A DNA stretch of 20,409 bases from Parachlorella kessleri (GCA_001598975.1 BBXU01001842.1:1-20409), one strand, 5' to 3'. Positions 10,501 through 20,400 are shown, counted from the first letter of the stretch. The notes: generated by a model not told the origin, from the sequence alone. Numbers and translations are program-made.

Positions 10501-13500
10501 AAGCCAAGAGTAACGTGCAGCCGTCCACATCAGAACATGTTGCCTACCTGCCAGGGAACCCCTGCTGCCTTGCTGGCAGAGAAGTCCTGCTCCACAGTAT
10601 TCAGCTGAGGCCCTAGCTGCAGCACCAAAGCTCGCACTACTCTGTGAGCACCTGCCCAGGCCCGGTACATAAGAATGGTGCAGCAGGTATGTATCACCAG
10701 GTCCAGGTTCCAGGACAACACTAGGAGCCCCACTGGTTAATCCACTGTAGCCCAAGTCTGCCTGTGAGCTTAAACAGTAGTAGGGTTTACAAGATGTTCG
10801 ACCTCACAGGCGTGGACATGCCGGGGGCAGCAAGCCGCCCACCTGTGTGAAATTGGGTGAGTGGAGGTAGTCAATGTACGATTTCCGCAAGTCTGGCAGC
10901 TGGGGGAGGCTGTCCCACTTGTCTGCACAGCACGCAATGCATTGCAGTCAAGTCAGGCTCCAGACCGATCAGGGAGTCAAGAAGTGGTGGGCATGCAGTA
11001 CAGTCGGCTCAAGGGGAGCGAGCTGCAGGGCCCAGCAGGTAACACCCAGTGAATGGATGTCCCTGCCAGAACCGGCTGCGCTGCCAGGCGCGATTTGACC
11101 AGTCCACCAGGCATAGCATTACCTGTTATTACCCTTGCATGTGGCAAAAACCAACCCGCTAAGATGAGTATCAGCATGGAATGAGTATAAGCATGGGATG
11201 GCCTCCAACCCTCCCCACACCAACCTGGGTCATTCTGCTCCAGTGTTTGGATGTAGGGGTGCTTCATGGGATCCACCTGCTCAGTGCGGTACTCCATCCT
11301 GTACCGCGGCAAGTAGCGCGGTAAGTAGCAGGCTTCTCAGGCTGCCGTGGCTGTGCACTGAGCCTGTTTCAACAGCATTCTGGGTGGCATCCCCCCCGGA
11401 TTGCCACACTGGCAAGCCAGTCTCGTTGCCAACGTGCCCCCAACGCGCTGTGGTCTCCATCATGCGCAATCAAGCGGCCAGGTCCTCAGCAGCACTACAC
11501 ACAGGTGGTCTCTCCACGCAGGCAATATCCCATACCTGGTTTCCGGGAGCACCATTGTGGCCATGTTGCCGTAAGTGAATGAGCGGTACAGGGCGAACAT
11601 GTCGGCCCCCTGGGTCTCCCGCACCGGCATATACTGCTTGTAGGCCAGGTCGGAGTTGGTCTTGCGCCGCTGCCAGGCCTGGGCATCGAAGGTGTTGTAC
11701 GAGCCATTCTTCCAGGAGTTGTCTGCCTGGTCGTGGTCGTCCCAGATGGCGTACATGGGCACCCGCCGGTGCAGCTCCTGCGTGTGAGACAAGTGGTGAG
11801 CGGAGGGATGCAGCCCACCAAAACCCAGCTCAGAACAGCCCATGGCTGGGTAGCTGCCAAGTACACTTACAGCTCCTGTAGACCAGCGCAAGGGAGGCTC
11901 CAAGGATGGATCAAAAACACTCTGTGGCAGGTTATGCTCTCCTGGCTGTTCTCATTCAAGAGGCGGTGGCTTGCCTGCAGGCTAGGGTCCGTCTTGTAGA
12001 GCCTCATCCTCTGCTGGTAGTCCGTTAGGGTGTAGATCTCACGGGGAGGGATGAGGGTCTCCCGCACCTGCCGAGCTAGCAGCAGACGGGTCTAAGTACA
12101 TTTTGTGTAGGGGGGTTGGGGGGGTGTGGTGGGGGGGCCGATCACCAACACCGCACCAAAAGGGGTATGAAGCCACCCATCCCACGCTCTCCCAGAGCAA
12201 GCAATCCTTCCAGTGTGTACGCCCAGCAAGGGAAGCCAGGCGTCAAGGCTGTCAACTTGCCTTCTCACGCTCGGATGGGTAGTAGGTGGTGTTGTACCTG
12301 AGAGCACAAAAATTTCCAGGCTCGGCAATGGAACCTAGCGCCCGAGTAGGGGTGCGTGGAAGCAGAAGAGCACGCAGACTCAAGTAAGCGGGCAGAAACC
12401 GGCCACTTCATTTGGTGCACATCTTCACACAAGAGAGCCAGCAATCGTAACAGTCTGCTTACTCATAGATGTAGTCACCAAGGTGAATCACAAAGTCCAA
12501 GTCTTGGACTCGGGCGGTAAGGTCGTACACCTGTGCATCAGTAAGTGTAGGTGTCTTGCAACGACCAGTGCCAGACTCTTTACAGAGCAGGGGGCCCCAG
12601 TAGGAAGGTTGACGACTAGGCAGGATGGCACACTCAAGCCATATCACACCAGGTACTTCTACAGGAAAGGCAAGCCGCTCTCACATTGAAGAAGCCATAG
12701 CCCCAGTTGGCACACGAAAGAATGACATAGCGGAGCCGCGACACATCCCTGCACGGAGCAGGCAAGCGTGTCATGCAGCCGCGGCCTGGGACCCCGGCTG
12801 TCAAGGCAGCTATGTAGCAGTCGGGAAGAGAGGAGAAGAACACAGGTTCCAGCCGCACTGCAAACCCCTGGGTTTGCATCAGAGCCGTGTGGCCGGCAAG
12901 GCACTCACTGGTCCAGGGCTGGCAAGGTCCTGGTCCTGCCCAAGTGGCTGGAGTAGTCGCCCTGCCGGAAGGCATAGTAATAGGTGGTGTTCGGCTGCAG
13001 CCCTGTTATGTCCTGCTTTACGGTGAAGTCGCTGTCTGGGCGGGCAGTCAGTGTCCCACTGCACACACGGAAGGTCACTGTCAGTGCCGTGCCCTGGCAC
13101 ATGGGCTCCCTAGCCCTGCAAGGTCCCACCCTCTCCTGGTGGGAGTACATATACAGTCTGGAGGCGGTGTGCAGCAAGAGCATGCCGGCACGCATAGGTG
13201 GCTCACTTGGCAACAACTGGGCTCAGACTCGGATCTGTGGACACCACATAGCCTATCTGGTAGGTGCCATTCTCGTCAGCGGGCTGGAACCGTGTCCATA
13301 TGATGACGGCATCCTGCAACCCTAGCACGGACGGATGAGTCAACTGCCCCCAGCGCTGGGTAGCTTGCAGCACGGCCAAGTTGGACGACACTCCCATTCT
13401 GCCACCCTTCAAGCAGCGTTGCCCAGGGAAGGAGAGCAACAGAGCAAGCAGACCACTTGGTAGTCCGTATGCGCCGCAATGAGTATTCCGCCACGAGGCT

Positions 13501-13855
13501 GCAGAGCACGGTTGCCTTCCGAGTTACCTGTGTGGCATCGCCACTGGCAACTCCTGAGATAAACCCTACGGCACGGTCCCCACCGCTGCACACAGCTGTG
13601 GCATTGTAGGGCGGCGCGTCCAGCCCAGACTCTTGTGCTCCGGCTGCAGCCAGTTCAAGCAGTGAGTCACTCACTCTACACTTGTGTGTGATGGAACTGC
13701 CATTGGAACAAGCAGTGTCACCCTGTAAAGGATAAGCAGGTGTTTTGGTCCATCATGCTACTCAGCACAAGGTGAAAAGCAGCAGTACGCCGGGACCAAC
13801 CTTGCAAGGCCGAGGTGGCAACAAACAAGCACAGGAGAACTCTGAAGTCAACCAT
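7594..13855 (-). CDS. Secreted PhoD-type alkaline phosphatase/phosphodiesterase
   Basis: This hydrolyses phosphomonoesters and diesters outside the cell. PhoD enzymes use Fe3+ and Ca2+. Exons (minus): 13855-13801, 13722-13528, 13313-13207, 13058-12909, 12748-12685, 12530-12463, 12297-12261, 12067-11975, 11777-11536, 11298-11225, 10922-10843, 10616-10548, 10317-10244, 10056-9903, 9606-9435, 9121-9083, 8924-8857, 8712-8650, 8398-8330, 7842-7594; about 706 aa. Order: signal peptide; PhoD N-terminal domain starting GFISGVASGD (~residues 70-165); catalytic domain with SCANWGYGFF (Cys181), HLGDYIYE (Asp209), WDDHD (Asp269, Asp270, His271) and TGDSHN (Asp510, His512); then a Cys-containing C-terminal extension (~625-706). 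The family's DDHE is DDHD here. Introns 7 and 8 use GC donors. All junctions keep phase except intron 1 (see findings). The acceptor of the last exon is less certain. The family call is very secure. Confidence 0.92.
12110..12137 (+). repeat. G-rich tract in PhoD intron 7
   Basis: Three G runs of six to seven bases (12110-12115, 12118-12124, 12131-12137) lie in the intron between exons 7 and 8. The gene runs on the minus strand, so its transcript carries the C-rich complement about 45-70 nt upstream of the exon 8 acceptor. There it may simply act as a pyrimidine tract. Confidence 0.7.
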
Positions 13856-14110
13856 CGTTGCTGAGCTACAAACCCAGCAAAGCGATCGACTCAATCCGAA
13901 AGCCACCCTGGAAGACGGCACGGCCACAATACTTCCGCTGCCTTCTCAACGCGATCCCTCCCTTGATGGCGTTACCGCCATGTCCATGCTTGAGGCCGTC
14001 GAGGCACTCAGCTTCCACTCAACTCCTCACACTAGGGGACCCTCCAAGGGGGGTCTAACTTTCAGAGCGCGTTGATATCCGACACAAATTACTGGGGTCT
14101 ATTGTCAAAC

Positions 14111-14120
14111 TTATATATAC
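14111..14120 (-). promoter_or_regulatory. TATA-like box upstream of PhoD
   Basis: On the minus strand this reads GTATATATAA, about 255 nt upstream of the PhoD ATG. If used, it implies a 5' UTR of roughly 220 nt. The surrounding DNA is AT-richer than the gene, which fits a core promoter, but position and motif are the only support. Confidence 0.4.
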
Positions 14121-14777
14121 TCAGAAGTGCATTTGTATCAATTGCTGGACATGGAGGACGAGCTTGGGTACAGCGCGCCTTCTTAGCGCGCGAAAGGTAT
14201 CCCATCATAATAAAATATCCTCGGGGCGTGCTTGTTTCTTTGCCCTGTAAGCTTCTGTAGTGTTTATCAAAGCTCTCAGAGCACACCGTCGCCCCTCTGT
14301 CTCACCCGCGGACATCGGTAGGCCAGCCGCTTCGCCATATTGTCATGTTGCTAGTGATCTATGCTGACTTCACCACTGGCTACCTATATGAAGGTTAATA
14401 ATGCCTCCAACGCAAGTTAAAGACCGCTGGGGCCGTCGGCGCCCTGGGGCTGTGCCTCATGGTGGTGCCCGATAACTTATACTGGCACTTGCACAGGCTC
14501 TTTGCTTCACGGCATCTATTAGCCATCCTACTGAATGGGCAGCCTTGGAGGCCTTCTTCGCCAACGGGCCAGCAAGGGCATGAGCAAGGGAGCCATCTTT
14601 GTCAAATACGAGGGCTTGACCCTGAGAGCCTGCTACTGCAGGGTTGCACAGACACAACAGTTTTAGATGAATTGAGAATTGTGGGTTTACTGCAATAATT
14701 TAAGTACCGCAGCGCAGGTGTGGTCCCCAGCACAGGAGCGGGTACAGGGGACGAGCCCGAACATACCATTAGGTATT

Positions 14778-14974
14778 TTGTTCAACATTGCCTCTCTGGG
14801 TATTCGGGAGACGACGGCACCCTGTTCACGCCCTCCGTTGAGACTACTGACGGGCCCAAACTGAAGCAGCAGCAGCACGGAGGTGGACCTCAGCTTGGTC
14901 CTGTCAGTTGTCTCAACGGAGGGCGTGAAAAGGGTGCAGTCGCCTCCCACATACCCAGAGGCAATGTCGAACAA
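14778..14974. repeat. Imperfect inverted repeat (long hairpin)
   Basis: Left arm 14778-14864 and right arm 14890-14974 are reverse complements. By hand alignment there are about 75 matches in 85 aligned positions plus one 2-nt gap. The longest perfect block is TTCACGCCCTCCGTTGAGAC. The 25-nt loop (14865-14889) is a CAG/GCA-rich stretch. A degenerate inverted copy of the loop side recurs at about 14996-15018. A TTGTTCAACA motif also recurs near 15068. A transcript would fold into a long, bulged hairpin. Possible identities are a fold-back or MITE-like element, a small-RNA precursor, or an inverted duplication of a lost gene fragment. Confidence 0.85.
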
Positions 14975-15283
14975 GGTCCCTCATGAAGGTGGTTGGACCT
15001 CCTTCGTGCTGCTGCTTCACCTCCCTTGTTCATGATTGTGCTAGCGAGGAGATCAAGGCAGGAGGTCTTGTTCAACAACTTGGCCCCTCGTGTGTTCGTT
15101 GCTCCTTGCTCCTTGAAGGGCTACTGCTGAGGGGTGAGCCCATTCCAAAGTGCTACGAGCCCATTTTTCTGAACTCGGGTTGGTCATGATGTGTGTGCCA
15201 GCCTGGTTCGCTGATGCCAAGGGCCCCTTGTGGCAAGCTACTCGAATCGGACGAAGCAGATGGGGCCCCGGTATTGCTTTGCC

Positions 15284-15288
15284 TTACA
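15284..15288 (-). terminator. Candidate TGTAA polyadenylation signal for the GT92-like gene
   Basis: The motif sits about 37 nt after the stop codon on the minus strand, which would make an unusually short 3' UTR. I noticed no other copy before the inverted repeat. Confidence 0.3.
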
Positions 15289-15324
15289 CAGAAAAGGGGA
15301 TTGCAACGGGATCGCAAAAGGCGA

Positions 15325-17312
15325 CTAGTAGCTAGGCAACAGGTGCCGGGGACTCTTGTCCAGAGGAGCCACAAGGTCAGGCGGAAGGGTGGGCTCCCAC
15401 TTGGCCCAGGGGCCACCGAAGGCCTGATAAGCCGCACCCTGGTCAAAGCACGTCCGAGGCACGTTGCGCACAAGGTCATACTCCTGTTCCAATCGCTCGC
15501 CCAGCTGCACTGCCTGCCTACACTCAGCTGTGCACTGCACTGCTATTCGTAGGAGCTCTGACAGCGACTTGGAGCCGCCGTCGCCCGATCTTCGCTGCAT
15601 CTTCAGGTTGTAGTCGTACAACGACTTGCTGAAGTAGTGGTGCAGCACCGCACCGGTATAGCTCTCCTGCTCCTGCACACTCACAAAGTGGCACACAGGT
15701 GTGAGGCTCGTAACCTAGGCCGTTCAGGCTTTATAGCTGAGGACCATTCGAAAGACTGTGTCTGGCTAGGAGGGTCCAATGTGCTTAGCCCAACCTACCG
15801 ACCGTCTGGAGTGGTTGCCGTCATCTGAACACTGCAGCCCAGCTGCGCAGCAAGCACCGGCAGGGCGCCTAGACTTCTATCAAGAAACCTTCATGCTAAC
15901 GAACCAACCTGCGCTTTGTCAGGGTGGGGTGCAGGAAGCCCCCACATATCAACTGCCTGGTGGCCCTCGCGGAACCTGAAGTTGTGTGGCGACACATACT
16001 CCTGGACAAGAGCCGGCTGCACAATGCTCTTGTACAGGCGTGACCCCCAGCCGGCATCACAGCAGGTGGTGTAGCTGCTCAGCACCCCTCCTTGGGGCCT
16101 CAGCATGTGCCCGCTGTGCCCAAACATGCGCCAGTGCAGGATGACACCCGCGTGCTGCTCCCTCGGCTGCAGCAGGCCTGGCAGGGATGCCACCCCATCT
16201 TCCAGCACAATGAACTCATCAGCATCCAGGAACGCTGCAGCGAAGGAGATGTCGCAGATGCCGTCTCAGACCGGCAGAGTGTTGTACCGGAAGGCTGAGG
16301 TTGGTAGGTGTGCAAGCAGTAAGCAGCAACAAGCAGGCCACGACACTGACCCCCGCAGGTCGGCAGTTAACCCAGCAGCAGGCTCCCGATCTGCCTGCCA
16401 CTGCAGCCCTCCAAGGCAGTGCGTACACCTCAATCCTAGGGCAGCCCAGTCAGGGTGGCGGACCAAATGATGAGCTCACCCATCCACTTGTGGCGGCCGC
16501 CATAGCGGCGCAGGCACAGGGAGTAGATGTGCCGCTGCCAGTTGATGGACCAGCCCTGCCGCTCAGGCTGCAGTCCGCGCTTGGACAGCGAGGCTGAGGA
16601 GTTAGTCACATACTCATAATCCACGAGCCCGCTGGCTATCAGGTCCTCCAGGACTGGTTCCATGGGGTGACTGGACTCAGTATCAAAGACGTAGACTTTC
16701 CCCATACCCAACGAGGCATGGTGCAGCACCCACTCGCGGATGTCACAGTGCTCGTCTGCACGCACACGCGCTCACACATTTGTCTGCTCTGATGGGTGCC
16801 TGAGCCTGAGTGGCAGGCATACAAGAGGCGTTAATGCGTACCTACACTATTGTACCTGGAAAGCAACCCCTAAATGGCAAGGATAGGGTGGCATACGGTA
16901 TTGCCGGCCGTGGACATGTCTGTAGATGGTGGGCCACACACTACGGACCAAGAAAAAAGAACAGCACATTTAAGTACACGGAGTTTGTTACCTCGGACAA
17001 CAATGCATGCTGCCACATAGCTGCTGTTGTAGCCAGGAGGGGGCGCCTCCCTACGGCTGGCACGCCGACGGCCTGTCTGCCAAGCTGCTTCACCGGACGG
17101 CCCTGCCGTCTGTGCTGCGCCCCAAGCTGGCCTGAATGACACAACCATCTGCAGGCACACGACTCTGGGTTGTGTGGGTTACTCCCCGTAACCTGAGAAG
17201 TGCAGGGGAATTGCAAGGCCAGGTGCAGGCTAACCTTGACGACAAGAAGGGCCGCTGCCGTTAGCAAGACGGTGTAGAGGCGGTGGTTGGTGTCTGCTGT
17301 TCTCAGTCCCAT
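15325..17312 (-). CDS. GT92-like (DUF23-type) Golgi glycosyltransferase
   Basis: This is probably a type II membrane glycosyltransferase acting in the Golgi; donor and acceptor are unknown. Exons (minus): 17312-17235, 17148-16992, 16755-16480, 16234-15909, 15672-15325, giving 394 aa with all phases consistent. Exon 1 encodes a short basic N-tail and a hydrophobic signal anchor (about residues 12-26), followed by a low-complexity stem in exon 2. The catalytic region has IVVRDEHCDIREWVLHH (the codon for its first Asp is split by intron 2), KVYVFDTESSHP, and a DxD metal/nucleotide-sugar motif in FLDADEFIVLED (Asp174-Asp176). After these come WRMFGHSGH, a YTTCC segment, LYKSIVQP and SPHNF, in the order expected for the family. 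The C-terminal exon is hydrophilic and rich in Cys and charged residues. A related Glyco_tranf_2_4-type family is the main alternative. Confidence 0.85.
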
Positions 17313-18158
17313 AGCTGTTGTACGCCTCTGTTACACCAGTCATGTAGCCCCGGGCAGCTGCGGGGCCCGTCATTCCAGCATGCCGGGAAGAATACCTTCA
17401 ATTAACAATAGGGACAAATCCAGACTACAATGGTGGTGGCGTCGTGATGCTGCAGCTGTAAAGACAAGCCGCGGGAGGAGGAGGCGCGGGCGCAAGTTTG
17501 AGAAGGGCTAGAGTTCTAGCTTATCATCGGTATAAGAGGTTTGCCAGCCTCATGCTGCAGCTCCCTCAAAGTACTGCAACAAATCCCCTGCCTCACTGCG
17601 GCTGTCTTAGCGAACCCATTGAAGTGTTTCACATCAAAACTGCTTCAAACTGTTTACATACTTACTGCGACTTTCACCTGCTCCACACGCAAATAAACAC
17701 TGTCACTTCCGAAGGCACTCCCAGAACAATGCCATGCTCTGTCACATGCAGCTTAATGAGTAAATGCTTGCTGGCACCCGCCACACTGCTGTGACTGCTG
17801 TCCGACCCCTTCCTGTCACTTGCATTCCCATCCATCCATAAATGCTTGGATAATGTACCAACTTCAAACTTGCACAAGCAGAGGCCGGCACGAGGCCAGC
17901 ACCGCTGATATACATCTCCCAAGGCGAGGCAGTCGAGAAAAGTCGCGCATCGATAGCGCCCATGTACAAACCCAACGACATGCACAAAAGGAAAAATCAA
18001 ACAGGTCAATGGTAATAAGGCCCTGCATGTCTTTGTACATACATGCCTGGTACGTAAGTGTCATGCTTGCAAGTCCCAGGCCCTCCTGGCTGGCAGCATG
18101 ATACAAGAAAGCCTAATCCTTTCTCAACCTCACCATCCCACCAGGCACACTGTCAAGG
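17313..18158. other. Spacer between the GT92-like and Fe-S/MBL genes; no gene recognised
   Basis: This 846-bp stretch should hold the GT92-like promoter and the 3' UTR of the Fe-S/MBL gene. It is noticeably AT-richer than the exons. Open frames here carry no family motifs. A minus-strand TGTAA at 17658-17654 is the only poly(A)-like motif I noted. Confidence 0.55.
17654..17658 (-). terminator. Candidate TGTAA polyadenylation signal for the Fe-S/MBL gene
   Basis: The motif lies about 500 nt past the stop codon on the minus strand and is the nearest copy I noticed. It would leave about 340 bp for the GT92-like promoter. Confidence 0.3.
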
Positions 18159-20323
18159 CTACACAGCCGCAGCCCGTGCAGGCTGGCTCCAGCCTTCTGC
18201 TTGCAAGACATCACGTAGCGCCTGCTTCACACTGCCGGGATCAGCATAAGAAGTCCGCGGGCCGTGGCCGGGCAGCACATGCAGGAAGTCATACTGCAGC
18301 AGCTTTTGCAGGCTGTCCAGCTGCTGACTCACGCTGTGCCAGTTGTACTCCCTGCGAGGCAGCAAGTAGAGTCCAGGCTGGAGCCACACAGCACTATACC
18401 TCGTCTCGTATCTCTGCCGCATGCGGGCGCCTGCCGCCGACTGTCACCTGCACTGCTACGCAATCCCTTGCAGGCACCCTCCACTGATGCCCCTGGACCG
18501 GAAGTTCTTTTGTAGAAGGGCACCGGGATGCAGCTGCCATTGGCGAGCTGACAGCTATCCAACCTGCAGCTTAGAGAGGAAGGCCTGCTGCGTCCTGCCC
18601 TCACCTGCAGATACGGAGGCGGGCTCTGTCTTGCTTGGAGACAAACAGGTGGTCGCCGGTGAAGAGGGCCTTGGCTGGCTGGTACAGCAGCGAGACGCAG
18701 CCGGGGGTGTGGCCTGGGGTGAAGATGAGCAGCACATCGGGGCCCAGCTGCTCCCATGGGCCTTCGCCCTCCAGCTGCCACTCGGCCTTACTGCAGGGGT
18801 AAGGAACGGGGTTACGTATAGCAGTAATGACTTGATGTGAATACCCTGTACCAGCCAGTGGGGTGTATAAAACTGAGGCCAAGCCTTCCCACCCACTTAC
18901 ACAGAGGCGCATGGACCATACAAACGCCACCGATTCACATGCCCAGGACAGCGGACTTGGCCCGACTCCCCAGGTCCTGCCCATGCATGCGCAGCTGCTG
19001 CTCCACTCACTCTGTGCCCTGCTTTCTATTGACCTCCAGCCGGTGGATGATCCTGGTTGCCCCAAAGTGGGCCGCCCACTTGGCGTGGTCCCCCACATCA
19101 TCCTGGTGCGTGAGGAATATATAACGCACACCGCCCAGCTGCTCCAGCCTCTTGGCCAGGGAGGGGTTCCAGCGGGGCACGTCTACCATGATGTTGGCCC
19201 AGCCCTGCGACCCCTCCCCACCACCACTGCCAGCTGCTGCAGGCTCCTGCTGCTGGCCGCCAGAAGCAGCTGGTGCCGCTGCTGCTGCTGGGCTGTGCTG
19301 GTGGTGCGTGCCGGTGCTGCCGCTGGGCTGGGCTCGGCGGCGGATGAGGTAGGGCGTGGCGCCGTAGGACTTCTCGTCGTGGAAGCCGCAGTGGTAGACG
19401 TCCCGGCAGCCCGCCACTGGCACCGGGATGGAGTCACGCGCAGCAGCCAGCTCCCCGGGCGTGCGCTGGGAGGCGTGGATGGAGTAGCTGCAGCATGAAA
19501 TGGGTAAGCAGTGGGCAATGACACAATTGTGACCTTTCCCCAAGTCCACATATGAGCAAGCTGGGTTCACGCAGGTGCCATGGCATGCTGCCTTTTCCTT
19601 TAGTCCTGCCGTGCACAGCACAAGAGCATGGCTAGCAGTGTGCAGCTACATCAGCAGCGACCCATACAGTGCGCAGCAGCAGGTGCAGACAGCATCTGTG
19701 AGCGAGAACCCCATGCCTCCCTGCCCTGCCAAATGCCATAAAGTGCCTCTCAAACAGCTTACGTGGGGCAGCTGAGTAGGGCCTGGAGCGCCTGCTGCCT
19801 TTCCTGCTCCCCCTCAGGCTGGTGCACCACAGCCGACATGCTGCCCACCCGGCCATACACCGACGGCGCCATCCAGCGGCAGGTGTCACAGTCTGCATGC
19901 CAGGGGTCAGGCATGATGCGTAGTCAGGTACTGCAGACCCTCCATCTGCACCTGAACGCAATGCTCCATACCAGAAATGTGACTATGATCTGGGCTGGGG
20001 ACGTGGGAGGCTGCAGCCCCTGAACTTTCCAGCTGGACCAAGATCCGTTCCTGTCTTGCCAAGACGCAGGCATTTGCACCGCCAACCTACTGACGTCAAG
20101 TAGGCAGGCACGCACCTATGCATGTACGATCAACATAGAAGTCCCCTGCAGACGTAGAAAAAGGAAAGACACAATAAGCTGGTTGATTATACATGCCATC
20201 AACGCGGTGTGTTGAGCTTTCAGCTTCTGTCCTGGCCATGGCAGCCCGCCATGTGACGCAATGTGACAGCACGGGTGCGAAGGGCATTCTGCCATGGTTC
20301 ATAGCGGCGCAAGTGAAAGGCAT
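18159..20323 (-). CDS. Ferredoxin-like [4Fe-4S] domain fused to a metallo-beta-lactamase-fold hydrolase
   Basis: This matches the plant-type fusion of a 4Fe-4S ferredoxin-like domain with an MBL-fold hydrolase; substrate unknown, plastid location likely. Exons (minus): 20323-20116, 19892-19763, 19487-19011, 18790-18605, 18351-18159, giving 397 aa with phases consistent. Residues 1-58 could be a transit peptide. Fe-S ligands are Cys68, Cys71 and Cys74 (CIDCDTCRW, split by intron 1) and Cys111 (SCPT). GFHDEKSYGATPY opens the MBL domain. Metal-ligand motifs are THQDDVGDH (His240, Asp242, Asp246, His247), TPGHT (His299), FTGDH (Asp318) and LPGHG (His363). A Gly/Ala/Gln/His-rich insert of about 40 residues (166-205) interrupts the early MBL strands and is probably a disordered loop. 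The 5' end is uncertain: the frame stays open upstream of 20323 toward the window edge, so a longer N-terminus or further exon is possible. Confidence 0.88.
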
Positions 20324-20353
20324 AAGCGCAGGGCAGCTGCCCCAGGAAGACCT

Positions 20354-20400
20354 GGTGGGTGGGTGGGTGGGTGGGTGGATGTATGTGTGTGCGTGTGTGT
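20354..20400 (+). repeat. (GGGT)n/(GT)n microsatellite, potential G-quadruplex
   Basis: Five GGGT units (20357-20376) are followed by a GT-rich run to 20400. Five consecutive GGG runs with one-base loops are a strong G-quadruplex pattern. It lies about 30 nt upstream of the chosen Fe-S/MBL start codon, so it is in its promoter or 5' UTR, or in an intron if an upstream exon exists. The transcript would carry the C-rich complement. Confidence 0.8.

Larger units (their letters stand above)
13856..15324. other. Spacer between PhoD and the GT92-like gene; promoter and inverted repeat
   Basis: About 1.47 kb separates two minus-strand genes. It should hold the PhoD 5' UTR and promoter, and the short 3' end of the GT92-like gene. 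It also contains the inverted repeat at 14778-14974. Short open frames here (for example minus 14657-14457) match no family I recognise. I checked by eye for the plant PHR/PSR1-type GNATATNC site and saw only near misses. Confidence 0.6.

Noticed and set aside
14173..14191. GCGCGC...GCGCGC small palindrome, terminator-like
   Set aside because: The 6-bp self-complementary stem with a 7-nt loop is short and not followed by a T run. Rho-independent terminators are not expected in nuclear DNA.
13856..14400. PHR/PSR1-type phosphate-starvation site near PhoD
   Set aside because: Several ATAT cores are present, but none that I checked satisfies GNATATNC on either strand.
14457..14657. Minus-strand frame with LVFDKDGSLAHALAGPLAKK
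   Set aside because: It looks coding-like locally, but I could match it to no family and found no exons to join it to. It may be a decayed fragment, but the evidence is too weak to annotate.
18430..18585. Possible extra exon of the Fe-S/MBL gene (LDSCQLANGSCIPVPFYK)
   Set aside because: It has a usable acceptor and the right phase. However, exon 4 joins directly and in phase to EYNWHSVSQQL, as the family requires, and including it would insert an unrelated segment.
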